Notes: a model not told the origin generated them from the letters alone. 64,000 nucleotides of DNA from Oligoflexia bacterium (GCA_028277945.1 JANQFH010000008.1:450313-514312), one strand, 5' to 3'; positions 35,593 through 46,100 are shown, numbered from the stretch's first letter. Translations and numbers: made by a program.

Positions 35593-37661
35593 GAGCAACC
35601 TGTTGCCACTGTCAAAGCCAGTACGATATTGATGACAGTAAGGTTCCGGGCAAACGCGCAGCCATCCGCTGTAGTCAATGCCAGCAGGTGTTTGAATACG
35701 TGAAGCCCCAAGAAACTGAGAGCTTTTGGCAACCACCAGACTTAACCGATCAACCCTCTGAATCAGAGCCCGAGAATGCAGCAGAACCAGCCGCGTTGCC
35801 AAGCGCTTTTGAGCAGATGCAGACGTTACAGACTGAGACTGCGGAAGAGAGTGTAGAACCAGTAGAGGCTGAGAGCCATGACGATGCTGACCTGCTTGCC
35901 AGCCTTGAGGCTGAAAAGGCAAAGGTTACACAAGAGAGCCAGAGGTTGGAGCAGGTAAACGCCCGTATGGATGCCCTTACAGATAGTGGCTCTCCGGCTG
36001 CAGTACCGCCTGCTAAAGCCGTTGATACGGCCTACTCGGTCATCGGTGGCGACGATAGCAACAATGAGCTCAAAGTCGCAGAGCAACCTCTGGATTTGGG
36101 TGAACCCATGGAGGTTGATGCGCCTGAGCCGCATAAGCGAGAGCTGCCTGCACAAGACAAGCCAGCGCCTGTGAGTCCAGGTCCTCAGCGGGTTGCTACG
36201 CCGACACAACAGATCGAAAAAAAATTAAGCTATGCCCCCTGGATGGCGCTCATGCTCAGCTCTTCGCTATTTTTTGTCACCGTGGGCATCCTCGCTCTGT
36301 TTTATATCTACAAGCGTAGCCAGGCAGTACAGCCAGCCTTTGACACTCCGGTGGTTGCAGCAGCAGCACAGACCGCAACAACTTTGACACAACCAGAGGT
36401 AAACGCCGTGGACAGGGTTCCGATAGCGACCCCCGTAGACTCCCCAAGCGAACCGGTAACCGGCAAGTCCGCTTTTGAGCTTGGCATGGCAGCCTATCAC
36501 CAGCACTCTCTGGCTGCCTATCGTCGTGCTGAGAGTCATCTTTTAGAGGCGTATAAGCAGGAGGAGCGTTCGCCAAGAACAGTAACAGCACTCTCGCAAC
36601 TGTACGCAGTGCTCGGTCACCACCTTGATAGAGAGAAACTCCTGAAGAGATCTTTGAATCTAGCACAGAGGGTATTGCAACACCATGCCGAGCAAGGGTT
36701 TGCCCATCGTGCCATGGCCCAGGCCTACTTTTATGCAGGCAAGCATTCGCAGGCATTCGAGCATGTTCAGAAGGCCCTCGCACTTGCTGATGATGACAAA
36801 GAGGCCTACCTGTTGCGTGGCATGATCTTATGGAAACTGGGAAAGGGCGGCGGCGGCCTACAACAGGCCTACAAGATGGCTCCACAGAGCTTTTTGCCGC
36901 TAGATCGACTGACCGCCTACTACTTAGAGAGCAAGAAGTTTAAAAACGCCTATAAGCACGCCGCCAAACTGATGGCTCGTTTTCCGGCACGATACGAAGG
37001 CTATTACTACGGGATGCAAGCGGCCGAGGCGCTGGGCAAGCGACAACGGGCCGAGAGTTTTGGCGAACAGGCGCTACTGCTGAACCCGACCGACAGCTTG
37101 CTGAACCAGGCCGTAGCAAAACTCTATCTCGATCATAGCAAAGATGAGAAGGCAGCAGAGCTGCTCGAGGAATTTCTTGCACAGGTTGAAAAGCTGAAAC
37201 GGGATGAACTGATCAAGATATATATCCTTGTCGGTAAAGCGCTTTTAAAGTCCAAACCCAGAAAAGCACAGTTTTACTTTGATAAAGTGGTTGGCTGGGA
37301 AAAGGAGCATGCAACCGCACTGAACTATCTAGGGCTGGCACACTTCAATCAGAAGAACTACAAAGATAGTATCAGGTACTTTAGTGCCGCCCACAAACAA
37401 CATCCCGACAATACGCAGATTACATACAATCTTGCCCTGTCTTACTTCCACGCTAGCCAGTTTCGTCAGGCAGAAGAGTTGTTTTCACAAGTTGTTCGCA
37501 GCAATCCTCGGCATGAAGAGGCCAACCTCTTTCTCGCATCGGTCTTTGAGAAGCAGGGCAACCGTATCAAGGCTATTGCTGGCTTGCAGCGCGTGCTGCA
37601 GATAAATCCTCGCAATCAGGTGGCGCGACAAAAGGTCAAGCGCCTCAAAGCTGGCTACTAG
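35589..37661 (+). CDS. MJ0042-type zinc finger / TM / TPR protein
   Basis: 690 residues. The N-terminus is an MJ0042-type zinc ribbon (CCHCQSQYDIDDSKVP ... RCSQCQQVFEY, two CxxC pairs), common in Deltaproteobacteria. A disordered acidic/Pro-rich linker (about 40-210) and one transmembrane helix (about 216-240) follow. A C-terminal half of roughly ten TPRs (about 300-690) then lies in the periplasm if the zinc finger is cytoplasmic. It faces another TPR/zinc-ribbon protein (37845-40772) tail to tail. Such proteins usually scaffold complexes; the partner is unknown. Confidence 0.75.
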   Translation: MRATCCHCQSQYDIDDSKVPGKRAAIRCSQCQQVFEYVKPQETESFWQPPDLTDQPSESEPENAAEPAALPSAFEQMQTLQTETAEESVEPVEAESHDDADLLASLEAEKAKVTQESQRLEQVNARMDALTDSGSPAAVPPAKAVDTAYSVIGGDDSNNELKVAEQPLDLGEPMEVDAPEPHKRELPAQDKPAPVSPGPQRVATPTQQIEKKLSYAPWMALMLSSSLFFVTVGILALFYIYKRSQAVQPAFDTPVVAAAAQTATTLTQPEVNAVDRVPIATPVDSPSEPVTGKSAFELGMAAYHQHSLAAYRRAESHLLEAYKQEERSPRTVTALSQLYAVLGHHLDREKLLKRSLNLAQRVLQHHAEQGFAHRAMAQAYFYAGKHSQAFEHVQKALALADDDKEAYLLRGMILWKLGKGGGGLQQAYKMAPQSFLPLDRLTAYYLESKKFKNAYKHAAKLMARFPARYEGYYYGMQAAEALGKRQRAESFGEQALLLNPTDSLLNQAVAKLYLDHSKDEKAAELLEEFLAQVEKLKRDELIKIYILVGKALLKSKPRKAQFYFDKVVGWEKEHATALNYLGLAHFNQKNYKDSIRYFSAAHKQHPDNTQITYNLALSYFHASQFRQAEELFSQVVRSNPRHEEANLFLASVFEKQGNRIKAIAGLQRVLQINPRNQVARQKVKRLKAGY

Positions 37662-37844
37662 CTCTCGTACTCGTCCCACAAGTAGCTTGTACATTCTTTC
37701 CGCATCTAACGTCTACTCTATAGGCGTGTTCAACTCAGCCTTCGGCGAAATCAAGCGCAGGAGGCCGGAGGCCGACGAGCCATTTCTCGAAGGTTGTCGC
37801 ACCATCGCTAACGTAGGCGTACGTAGCGAAAGAAAAGAGTTGTC

Positions 37845-40772
37845 TCAGTTCAACGACTCTTGTTCGTCGTCCATGAGCTCGACAGGAGGGTCGGTGGTCT
37901 CCGCAGTAGAGACAAACTGCTTGTCACCAATCATGATGTCTGCTGCGTTCATGGAGGCGTCACGAATCTTTGCCTGGCAGTGTGGACAGGTTGTCGTGTC
38001 CGTGGTGATCTCTTTGCTGCAATAGGGGCAGGCGGTGACACGTAAGTGTACCTTGTCATCGACATCGCGGTAGCGCGGATCAGTATCGTGCAACCTGCGA
38101 AACTCCTGCACGGCCGACTCTAACAGGCCTTGCTTAAGATAGGCGTTGCCAAGACGGTAGCGTGCCTCTTTGACGGCTTCAGAGGACTCGTCTGGCGCCA
38201 ATTTCAGGAACTTCTCGAGACACTCGGCAGCCTGGGCGAAGTTCTCACGGCTGTAATAGGCATGTCCGAGCAGCCGCATGGCCTCGTTCATTCCCTGACC
38301 TTCCTGGATGAGCGCGCTACAGTCTTCAATACAACCGACATAGTCACCGGTTTGCAATTTTAGTGCGGCTATCCGCAGACGGGTTGCTGGGGTGGGTGGT
38401 TTCTTATCCAGCTTAGCGAGTTCTTCATCGAGTTTTTGTTGGGCGCGCTTATGCTGCAGCGACTGAATTTTATTCTCTAGCTGTTCGGAGTAGGCGATCT
38501 TGCATGCATGGGTGAAGTGTTGCAATGCGGTTTTGTCCTCTCCCTGGTTTTCGTAGTAGTTGCCGAGCTCAATGTGGGCAAACGGCTCTTCTGGATAGGC
38601 CTTTTCATAGCGATCGAGTATCTTCTTGAGACTGTCATTTTCCTTTTGTCGCTTGGCAATCTCAATCAGCTGCTTATAGGTATAGCGTAGGTCCTCATTT
38701 TTGTGGTGGGTAATCACCTGCGTGAAGATGTACTTTGCCCGCTCAATGTCTTTAGTGAGGAGGTAGAGCGAGCCAATGATCTCTTGCAGGCTCTTTTGAT
38801 CATCACCTTTCTCCATGAGGTTGAAACAGTGATCAATGAGGCTACTGCAGTCTTCCTCAAGGTGGTTGCTACGCTGTAGGCAAGACTGCAAGAGCGGGAC
38901 GCGACCCTGACGTATGTAGATCTTTGCCTCATCTAAATAGCAGGGGGATTGGGGAAAGAGATAGGCGATCTTTCTATAAACTGCCAAGGCGGAATCAAAG
39001 TCTTCAAGCTTAACATAGCTCTCTGCCAGTGCCTGGTAGACGGGAAACTGCACTGCAGTTCGAGACCGTTTGACATAGCGGGCCAAATGTTGCACAGCCA
39101 TATCCCACTGTTGCTGTTTGTAGGCTTGCCAGCCCTGCTTGCGGTCTTGGCGAATCTCGCGTTTTTGCGCCAACCGCTGTGTCGTCATTCTCGTCAGCAT
39201 TAGCAGTGACAACAAACCGCCTAGCAGTAATAGTGTCAGCAGGTAGTGCTGTTGCCAGAACTGTTGGAGTCGTAGGCCCCCGAGTTTGAGGTGAAGCCAT
39301 GGGCCACCACGTCCACTACGGATGGCTTCGTTATAGCTATTGATGGAAGCTGGCAGATCGCCTTGCTTTTGGTAGGTTTCAGCGAGTGTCACATGCACTT
39401 GGCTGCGTAACTCTTTGACCTTATCGTTTTCTGGGGCAATCTTCCACGCCTTTTCGATAACCGCCTTTGCCGGATTAAGCTCTTTTTGGCGGAGCAGGCT
39501 TTCAGCCTGTGTTGTGTAGACATCGGCGAGAAGCAGGGTTGCGTTGTCGGTTGTTGCCGCTTTTTGATAGCGTTGAGCAACGCGGACTAGATCTTCAACG
39601 TGGATCTGTCGATTTTCATTGTTAAGGATTGTTTGCAGGGTCTTTTCAATCTGCTTGGCAACGGGCAGCTGACCATTATCCTTTTCAAAGGCAGTCACGA
39701 GGAAGGCGAGTTTGCGCCAACCTTCAAGCTCAGCAGCCAGTTCAAGGTTGAGCTTGCTAAGAGTGGTGGTGATCTTCTTTGCCTGCGGATAGATGGTTTT
39801 CAGGTGTCCAAGCAGTGCTAGTGCTTGTTGTTTGCGGCCAGCATCGTTATGACGTTTGACCTGTTCAAGCCAGATCTCAAGCTCCTTGGGCTTGCGCTTT
39901 TTGGTTTTTGTTGTTGGGCTGTAAACTGCGTAGTGGCGGTAGGTTTCCAACAAACCGCTTTTCTGTGGCAAGAGTTGCATAGCCAGCTCTAGCTGGCGTA
40001 GCGCCCCTTTTTGATCGCCTTTCTCATAGAGCCTGTCCGCTTGTCGGCCGTATGCGAGCACCAGGTTTTGGGCGATGAGCTCCTTACGGTCGGAGAGATC
40101 ATAGAGGAAAGCCTTGTAGTCACGGCTGTTTGAAAAATGCTCAGGGACTCGCAGTTTTTTGTCTTCTAAGGCGCCATCGCTAGGTAACATCTTTTTAACA
40201 GCAGTAAGAGCCTGGCGAAAACCCTTGATGGCGGCAGGAAAGTTGCCAGCATAAAAATGCAAGATGCTCAACTCAGAGCGGCTTTCAATGTCGGTAGTAA
40301 AACTCTTCAAGGCCTGTTCAAATGCCTGCATGGCGGCGTTGCGGTCTCCGCCTTCGGCATGGCTGCGTCCCAGCAGGTAATAGGTGTAGGGGCTGTTGGG
40401 AAAGAGCTCAAGCAGTCTCTCTAGGCCTTGGATGGCAGCAAGGTGATCACCAATGGTCTGTAGGTGATGCGTTTTCTTGTAGAGCCGCTCTAGTTCGCGC
40501 GGCAAAATCTTGGCGTATACCTCTTTGATTTGCTCTCTCTGGGCAACCCAGAGGGTGTTGCCAGCAGGATCGCTGATAGTGATGGTGTTGCCAACAGCAG
40601 CGCTGTAGGTAAGCAGCAGCTTATCGCGGTAGAAAATAGACCGCTCCTCTTTGGTATTTTTAGCTCCCTTTACCGGTGCTGCGAACAGACCGTTGGCAAC
40701 AAATTGAGCGACCACGAGCAGAGCCATAGAGGCAACCAACCTCAGGAACATAGGCGCACGACTTAACAACAT
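37845..40772 (-). CDS. Large TPR protein with internal TM helix and C-terminal zinc ribbon
   Basis: 975 residues. An N-terminal hydrophobic segment (signal peptide or anchor, about 8-31) precedes a TPR-rich region (to about 505). A second hydrophobic helix (YLLTLLLLGGLLSLLMLT, about 512-530) is followed by basic residues and further TPRs. Near 908-930 is a zinc ribbon CPYCSKEITTDTTTCPHC, then an acidic tail. With a cleaved signal the first TPR block would be periplasmic and the second, with the zinc ribbon, cytoplasmic. Start ATG 40772 or ATG 40751. No specific function recognised. Confidence 0.75.
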   Translation of the reverse strand: MLLSRAPMFLRLVASMALLVVAQFVANGLFAAPVKGAKNTKEERSIFYRDKLLLTYSAAVGNTITISDPAGNTLWVAQREQIKEVYAKILPRELERLYKKTHHLQTIGDHLAAIQGLERLLELFPNSPYTYYLLGRSHAEGGDRNAAMQAFEQALKSFTTDIESRSELSILHFYAGNFPAAIKGFRQALTAVKKMLPSDGALEDKKLRVPEHFSNSRDYKAFLYDLSDRKELIAQNLVLAYGRQADRLYEKGDQKGALRQLELAMQLLPQKSGLLETYRHYAVYSPTTKTKKRKPKELEIWLEQVKRHNDAGRKQQALALLGHLKTIYPQAKKITTTLSKLNLELAAELEGWRKLAFLVTAFEKDNGQLPVAKQIEKTLQTILNNENRQIHVEDLVRVAQRYQKAATTDNATLLLADVYTTQAESLLRQKELNPAKAVIEKAWKIAPENDKVKELRSQVHVTLAETYQKQGDLPASINSYNEAIRSGRGGPWLHLKLGGLRLQQFWQQHYLLTLLLLGGLLSLLMLTRMTTQRLAQKREIRQDRKQGWQAYKQQQWDMAVQHLARYVKRSRTAVQFPVYQALAESYVKLEDFDSALAVYRKIAYLFPQSPCYLDEAKIYIRQGRVPLLQSCLQRSNHLEEDCSSLIDHCFNLMEKGDDQKSLQEIIGSLYLLTKDIERAKYIFTQVITHHKNEDLRYTYKQLIEIAKRQKENDSLKKILDRYEKAYPEEPFAHIELGNYYENQGEDKTALQHFTHACKIAYSEQLENKIQSLQHKRAQQKLDEELAKLDKKPPTPATRLRIAALKLQTGDYVGCIEDCSALIQEGQGMNEAMRLLGHAYYSRENFAQAAECLEKFLKLAPDESSEAVKEARYRLGNAYLKQGLLESAVQEFRRLHDTDPRYRDVDDKVHLRVTACPYCSKEITTDTTTCPHCQAKIRDASMNAADIMIGDKQFVSTAETTDPPVELMDDEQESLN

Positions 40773-40905
40773 GGCTGTAGGTTTGTTTCCTTATGTTTTT
40801 GGGTTTAGGCGATAAGTGGTGTGGTGATCGCGGCAGATTTTCCTATTTATTAAAGATATCAGATATTTGAGGCGGTGTAAAGGCTCTTGCCAGATACCCT
40901 AGAGC

Positions 40906-40934
40906 TTGACAGTGAGTGGCAATTCTTGTAGTAA
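40906..40934 (+). promoter_or_regulatory. Sigma-70-type promoter for the HU/IHF gene
   Basis: TTGACA at 40906-40911 and TAGTAA at 40929-40934, 17-bp spacer, upstream of a strong ribosome site AAGGAGAGG just before ATG 40972. Confidence 0.6.
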
Positions 40935-40971
40935 ATAAAAGACGTTACCTGATTTTGACAAGGAGAGGACG

Positions 40972-41250
40972 ATGAACAAATCGGGACTCATTGAGGTATT
41001 AGCGGAACAGGTTGATATTACTAAGAAACAGTCCGAGCAGATCGTCAATATTGTCTTCGACTCGATGAAAAACGCCTTGATTCAGGGCGATCGCATAGAG
41101 ATCCGTGGCTATGGCAGCTTTGTCGTCAAACACTACGAGGCCTACACCGGCCGCAACCCCAAGACCGGCGACAAGGTCTACGTCCCCCCCAAGAAACTGC
41201 CCTTCTTTAAAGTGGGTAAAGAGCTGCGCGAGCGGGTGGATAACGTTTAG
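40972..41250 (+). CDS. HU/IHF-family DNA-binding protein
   Basis: 92 residues with the full HU/IHF fold. The DNA-binding arm is RNPKTGDKVYVPPKKLPFF and the core is IEIRGYGSFVVKHY; the IEIRGYGSF phrase and C-terminal KVGKELRERV are closer to IHF-beta-like members than to HU. Acts as a dimer that bends and compacts DNA. Single-gene unit with its own promoter. Confidence 0.93.
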   Translation: MNKSGLIEVLAEQVDITKKQSEQIVNIVFDSMKNALIQGDRIEIRGYGSFVVKHYEAYTGRNPKTGDKVYVPPKKLPFFKVGKELRERVDNV

Positions 41251-41321
41251 CCGGGTCTTGTTCTACACCTCTACCGTAACAATAAGAGAACAGCTCACAA
41301 GCAAGTTGGTTTCAGGTTGAA

Positions 41322-44300
41322 CTACCGTCGCCCTTGCCACTCTCTAAAACGTTTCAGATCGGTAACCTGTTGACCTTCGCCCGAGAGTACGATGTAGGGG
41401 TCAAAAAGTCGCAGCTCTCCTGTGCTCGTCATGCCGAAAGCCGCATCACCCAAAAATTTCCTAAAGTATCTACTACTATCCATCAAATGAAATCCGTGTT
41501 GCTCCATCGCTTGAATTAATTCATCGAGACCACTGCTAATGGGGCAGCTCCCAAATAGTGTGCGCATTAAATCATCCTCGTGTGCTAGAACCTCCTTAAT
41601 TGTACCGTCAAATTGTAACCTCGGAGCTTCTATCTTTTCATGCTCATAATGAATTTTTGCCGTTTTTGTCCAGGAGGCAGTTTCTCCCTCTCCTTGATAG
41701 ATAGTAAATCTTACATTCTCCCCGAGTATCAACAAGTACTTAAATTCAATTGCATTACGCAGAAACGCCGGCCCGTTTTCGGTCATGACCACCCTACGTT
41801 CTGGAGGAAGGCCTGTCAGTCCAAATAGTTCCAGGGTATCGTAGATCAGTTTCCTTTCAAGCGCGAGGAGATATTGCAGGTAGGTTGCCTCTAATTCACC
41901 TAGATCCGAGTCCTCGGGAACTGCATAAACCTCTAGTACAACTCCGTCACGATCCTCTGCCTTAAAAGTCGTGCTATGGTTGGCTTCGTGAAAGATAAGT
42001 TCCCCTATTTCAACATCTGGTAACTCGCGTAGTCTTCGCTCTGCTTCTTCTACTGAGAAAGATCCTTTGCGAAGAAACCTATATGGATCAGCGCGTTTTC
42101 CAGTGACTTTTCCTCTAGCTTTTGGATCAAGGTCCCCTGTATAGACACCCAGCCCATCGAGTTCCATGACCAAAAGCGTTCGCCGGATAAAGTATTCAAG
42201 ACCCTCTACACTCTGCGCAACAAAACTGTGTTCTAACTCACGATCGCCTAAAAGGTGATGCCTTTCCATCTGGCCTGCAAACTGAGTACGAATAGTTCCG
42301 GGATAGCGGCCGTCTTGTTTGAAACCAGTCAAAATTTCGAGCGCTTGCTTCAACAGTTGCTTTATCTGTTGGGGATCTTTACTTTTTAGAAATTCAATGA
42401 CCTGTTGAAGTTTAAGTTCAAAATTAGTTTCTCCAGCCAAGGATCGAGCAGTTAGAGCTGTCTCCATCGCCTCTACAGTTTTTGGGCGACCAAGTTCATG
42501 CCATTTCAAGGCATCACCGTTGAGTCGTGAGGGCACAGCCGGATCCACCTCTGAGGCATACAATGCTTCAAGAGTCTCTTTGAAGTCCGCGGCAGGCCCA
42601 TCTACAGATGGCTCCTCCGGAGTCATGTTACGCATTGCCCGTTGCATCTCTCGGAGGTTACCTGGACGACCGAGTCTGTTCCAAAAATCAGTATCGTTGT
42701 TCAGGTAATCCATAACCGCATCCAGCCCACCTTCTTTCGCTGCCTCTAGATCAGCCAAGTCTTCTTCTCCTGGTGCGTCTGAATCTGTTGTAGGCGGCTC
42801 ATCATCGTCTGTCCAATCGTCTGCCCAGGGTTCATCCTCTGAGTCCTCATCTGACGCTTTGATGGTACTGTCGAGGTGTTCGTTTGGATCTTCATCTTGG
42901 TTTGGCAAAGGCTCCATGGCGGGAAAAGGTGGCACACTCTCTGGCACATCAATGACTATGGGGGGCATTACAGAGCCATCTGGATACTCTGGCACAATAA
43001 TCGCTGGCTCCTGGTCAACCGTTTCGTCCGATGGTGTGGCATCTATGTGTGGCAGCACCGGCATCTCATCAAGACTTGGCTGGAATGGTGGTCCTATTGG
43101 CGCCTCTTGATCGGGTGCTGCAAGTGCGGTTAGGGGAGTTATAGATGGCAGCATAGGTTGTACATCAGATGCTGCAGGAATCATCTCTGGCACCAGGGTT
43201 GGTATCAAGAGAGGTGTTAGGGTGGGCATCTCAGGCGTTGATGTCGTGGGAACATTTTCTGGGTTGGTTTGCAGGTTACTTTGTGTGCTTTGGTTTCTTG
43301 CTGAGGTATTGGTTTGATGGGAGGATGTTTGTCTTTGACGATTCGCTGCTGGCGAAGATTGTTGTTGTTCTAGCGTTGCGGTACCACTCCCACCTGGGTT
43401 TGGTCTATGACCAGGCGTTCCTCTTGAAGAACCCCAGGATGGGGCTTCAGGTTGGTAGGTGCTCACATAGCTACCATCGGCATTACGGTCTCCATAGACT
43501 GAGTTTGCGTTTGTTCTTCTTGCATTAGCAGCCCGAACCTGCAGACCTGAGCGTATGGTAGTAGGTTTATCGCCAAACAGTGCTGCTGCTGTTGCTTCTA
43601 ACTCTAGGGCTTGCAGATCAAACCGGCGTGCCAGTTCCTTAGGGCTGCTGGTGGGGCGAGTTGAGGTGTTGCTGCGAGCACGCGGTATTGCCAACCTTGC
43701 GCCCACAGCATTAATAGGAGCAAGGGTAGCCATGCTCATAGCTCCAGCATGAGAGGCAGAGCTATGGGTAAAGCCCAGCATATCCACATAACCCCCAGGT
43801 ACGAGCTTGTGTTCTGCGGCATGCCAAGCGCCACTGATGGCACTCTCTAGACCAAAAACGGTGGCTGTTGCCAAGCGTGGACTATGGATGAGCGGACCTA
43901 CCGACCAAGCCGCTTGATAACCAGCAACCGCAAGACCCAGTAGAATCGATTGGATGGCAGCTACTGCCGGTTCACTACCCAGGGAGACAGAGACACCAAA
44001 GTTGGCTGTAGCCAGACCCAAGGTATGGCCCAAGCGCTCACCCATGAGTGGGGATAGACCCTTACTTAGACCTGCTCCTAAGCCAAAGGTCAGGCCCGAG
44101 GCAGCTGAGACTAACAGCCACTGTGCTTGGTTAGGCAAAACGAGTTGCCCTTGGTGCATGGAGCGAATGAGCGAGGTTGTCATCAGGGCTGTTTGGCCGA
44201 TGACCAGACCTCCTAGAAAACGTAGAGCTATCTTCTCAGCTAAGGCGAGTTCTGTTGCAGGGAAGAAAAAACTTCTGCCTAATTTAAAGGCCATGCCCCA

Positions 44301-46079
44301 ACTACCAAACGAGGCAAGCGTCAGTAGTTCGGTGCCTACATTTAAAATCTGTTGGGTTGCTTCATGACCGCGCTCTAAGATATTGCCAATCTGTTGTAGT
44401 TGAGCAGGGGTGTAGTAGTTTACCGTCTCAAAGAGATTATCGAACTCATCGGCATCTTCACGCGAGGGCGCAAGAGGCTCATCCACGCCTGCCAAAGCTT
44501 TATCTGGAGCTCGCAAGAACTCAAATATAGGAACCGCCTGCATATCGAGAACTTTGTAATGCAAGAAGGGCTTCAACTTATGTTCCGCCTCAGCTCTTAC
44601 TCTGAGCATAGCACCCCGGTAGGAGGGATCTGGGGCTGCCCAAAAACGGCTGTTACGACCCATAGGATGGCCATGGCGAAGATAGCCCCATATCTGCCGG
44701 TAGTGTTGTAAACGCTTGGATGTGGCCCAAGCTTCCACATCTACTTGATGCTCTGGGTAGACCTCTTGGAGAATGGCTAAACTCTCGGGAAGTTGCTCGG
44801 ATAACCTCTGCAGGCCTTGCGCATCACTCTTTGCTTCGGCAACATCACGGATCATCTCCCAAACATCTTTGGAGAGTTGCTGCAATCGCTTGCTCTTGCG
44901 CTCTAAGTCACGCTCGAGCTGCTCCGCTCCACTGGGAAAGGCTTGGGAGACTAAATAACGATAGTGCCTATCCGTGATATAGCGCTGGGTATCGATGAGA
45001 AAGGTATCTGGCTGTTCAGGATTAGGTGCTAACGCTAACCTGGCTAAGGCGTAAAGCTTTGGATAGTGATGACGATACCTAGCCACATCTCGAAGTGCTT
45101 GTGCGTAACGAACGCGTAGTAGGGGAGTGGCATCCCATCGCAGCGAGGATGCCCTAGCATCGGCTCCACGCGGCTGAGCCAAAGCATCAAACCGTGCAAA
45201 CATCGGTGGCTCTGCAGCTGGCTCCAGGGCAAGAGACCATGGCAAACTAGACTTGGCCGGGGGGATCTCCAAACTGTCTTGAGTTGCTAGCCACAACGCC
45301 TCAGAGCGAACTTCGATGGTAAGATCTATAGCCTCACGCAGGGTATCGATATGAAAATCAACAAACCCCTCTATCCCTTGATAACGCTTGGTATGCTGCC
45401 TATCCCCACGCTCCCACCGCTTGTATAACGTAACGGTCGTGGCATCTGCCCTGGCTAAGACCTCATTGATGGCATAGCGAACCTTGAAAAAAAGATCGTT
45501 GATTATGGTAGATTCCATGGCCAACCAAAAACGCAGCGAGTAGCCACTGCCTGGCCAATAAGCAGCCATCTCACTAAAACCGTGCACCTGCAGGGCTTGA
45601 TAGGCTAAGAAGAGCTCCTCTAGAGTGATGGCATGACCATCAGGATGATAAAAACCAACTCCCAAAGAGCGGTTAGATGGATCTGTTACATAACGTAAAC
45701 GCGGGATGTAGCTCTCCTCAACCTTACGAATAGGCCGCTGAAACTCACGCCAAAACCAAAAGTCAAACTCTAATTGTTTGGCTGTTGCGGTGCGGGGATC
45801 AACGATAAAGGCTACACGAGGATCCATGAGCCTCTCTGAAGGTAACTTATGGATAACCTCCTCTAGGTTCGAACCATCTGTGAAACGAGCTAAACGGTAA
45901 AAACCAGCAACAATCTCCGGATCAAAATTAGCTAAGGCTTTGTCGAGATCATCCGATCCATGAGCTGCGGGGGCACTTGCTAGAGCTGTGTTGGCAAAGA
46001 GCAATACAAACCAACACAGCAAACCAAAAGACCTGAACAGAACTGAGAGGGTGAAAATCTTACGCTGAAACTCGGCCAT
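41322..46079 (-). CDS. Giant exported protein with C-terminal HExxH (zincin-like) motif
   Basis: 1585 residues. A hydrophobic N-terminal signal (LLCWFVLLFANTALASAPAA) indicates export. Regions in order: a charged alpha-helical N-terminal block (about 40-560); a Gly/Ala/Leu-rich hydrophobic block resembling membrane-active or glycine-zipper helices (about 590-780); a Ser/Thr/Gln/Pro-rich disordered stretch (about 830-1010); an acidic stretch (about 1060-1130); two related motifs FWNRLGRPGNLREMQRAM and KWHELGRPKTVEAMETAL; then a C-terminal domain with LIFHEANHST (H1364, E1365, H1368), a consensus HExxH, and Glu at 1395/1397 as a possible third ligand. AGGA precedes ATG 46079. The layout recalls secreted multi-domain toxins or effectors, but no family is recognised and no immunity gene is evident. 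Confidence 0.7.
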   Translation of the reverse strand: MAEFQRKIFTLSVLFRSFGLLCWFVLLFANTALASAPAAHGSDDLDKALANFDPEIVAGFYRLARFTDGSNLEEVIHKLPSERLMDPRVAFIVDPRTATAKQLEFDFWFWREFQRPIRKVEESYIPRLRYVTDPSNRSLGVGFYHPDGHAITLEELFLAYQALQVHGFSEMAAYWPGSGYSLRFWLAMESTIINDLFFKVRYAINEVLARADATTVTLYKRWERGDRQHTKRYQGIEGFVDFHIDTLREAIDLTIEVRSEALWLATQDSLEIPPAKSSLPWSLALEPAAEPPMFARFDALAQPRGADARASSLRWDATPLLRVRYAQALRDVARYRHHYPKLYALARLALAPNPEQPDTFLIDTQRYITDRHYRYLVSQAFPSGAEQLERDLERKSKRLQQLSKDVWEMIRDVAEAKSDAQGLQRLSEQLPESLAILQEVYPEHQVDVEAWATSKRLQHYRQIWGYLRHGHPMGRNSRFWAAPDPSYRGAMLRVRAEAEHKLKPFLHYKVLDMQAVPIFEFLRAPDKALAGVDEPLAPSREDADEFDNLFETVNYYTPAQLQQIGNILERGHEATQQILNVGTELLTLASFGSWGMAFKLGRSFFFPATELALAEKIALRFLGGLVIGQTALMTTSLIRSMHQGQLVLPNQAQWLLVSAASGLTFGLGAGLSKGLSPLMGERLGHTLGLATANFGVSVSLGSEPAVAAIQSILLGLAVAGYQAAWSVGPLIHSPRLATATVFGLESAISGAWHAAEHKLVPGGYVDMLGFTHSSASHAGAMSMATLAPINAVGARLAIPRARSNTSTRPTSSPKELARRFDLQALELEATAAALFGDKPTTIRSGLQVRAANARRTNANSVYGDRNADGSYVSTYQPEAPSWGSSRGTPGHRPNPGGSGTATLEQQQSSPAANRQRQTSSHQTNTSARNQSTQSNLQTNPENVPTTSTPEMPTLTPLLIPTLVPEMIPAASDVQPMLPSITPLTALAAPDQEAPIGPPFQPSLDEMPVLPHIDATPSDETVDQEPAIIVPEYPDGSVMPPIVIDVPESVPPFPAMEPLPNQDEDPNEHLDSTIKASDEDSEDEPWADDWTDDDEPPTTDSDAPGEEDLADLEAAKEGGLDAVMDYLNNDTDFWNRLGRPGNLREMQRAMRNMTPEEPSVDGPAADFKETLEALYASEVDPAVPSRLNGDALKWHELGRPKTVEAMETALTARSLAGETNFELKLQQVIEFLKSKDPQQIKQLLKQALEILTGFKQDGRYPGTIRTQFAGQMERHHLLGDRELEHSFVAQSVEGLEYFIRRTLLVMELDGLGVYTGDLDPKARGKVTGKRADPYRFLRKGSFSVEEAERRLRELPDVEIGELIFHEANHSTTFKAEDRDGVVLEVYAVPEDSDLGELEATYLQYLLALERKLIYDTLELFGLTGLPPERRVVMTENGPAFLRNAIEFKYLLILGENVRFTIYQGEGETASWTKTAKIHYEHEKIEAPRLQFDGTIKEVLAHEDDLMRTLFGSCPISSGLDELIQAMEQHGFHLMDSSRYFRKFLGDAAFGMTSTGELRLFDPYIVLSGEGQQVTDLKRFREWQGRR

Positions 46080-46100
46080 ACTATATCCTGATAACTAAAT

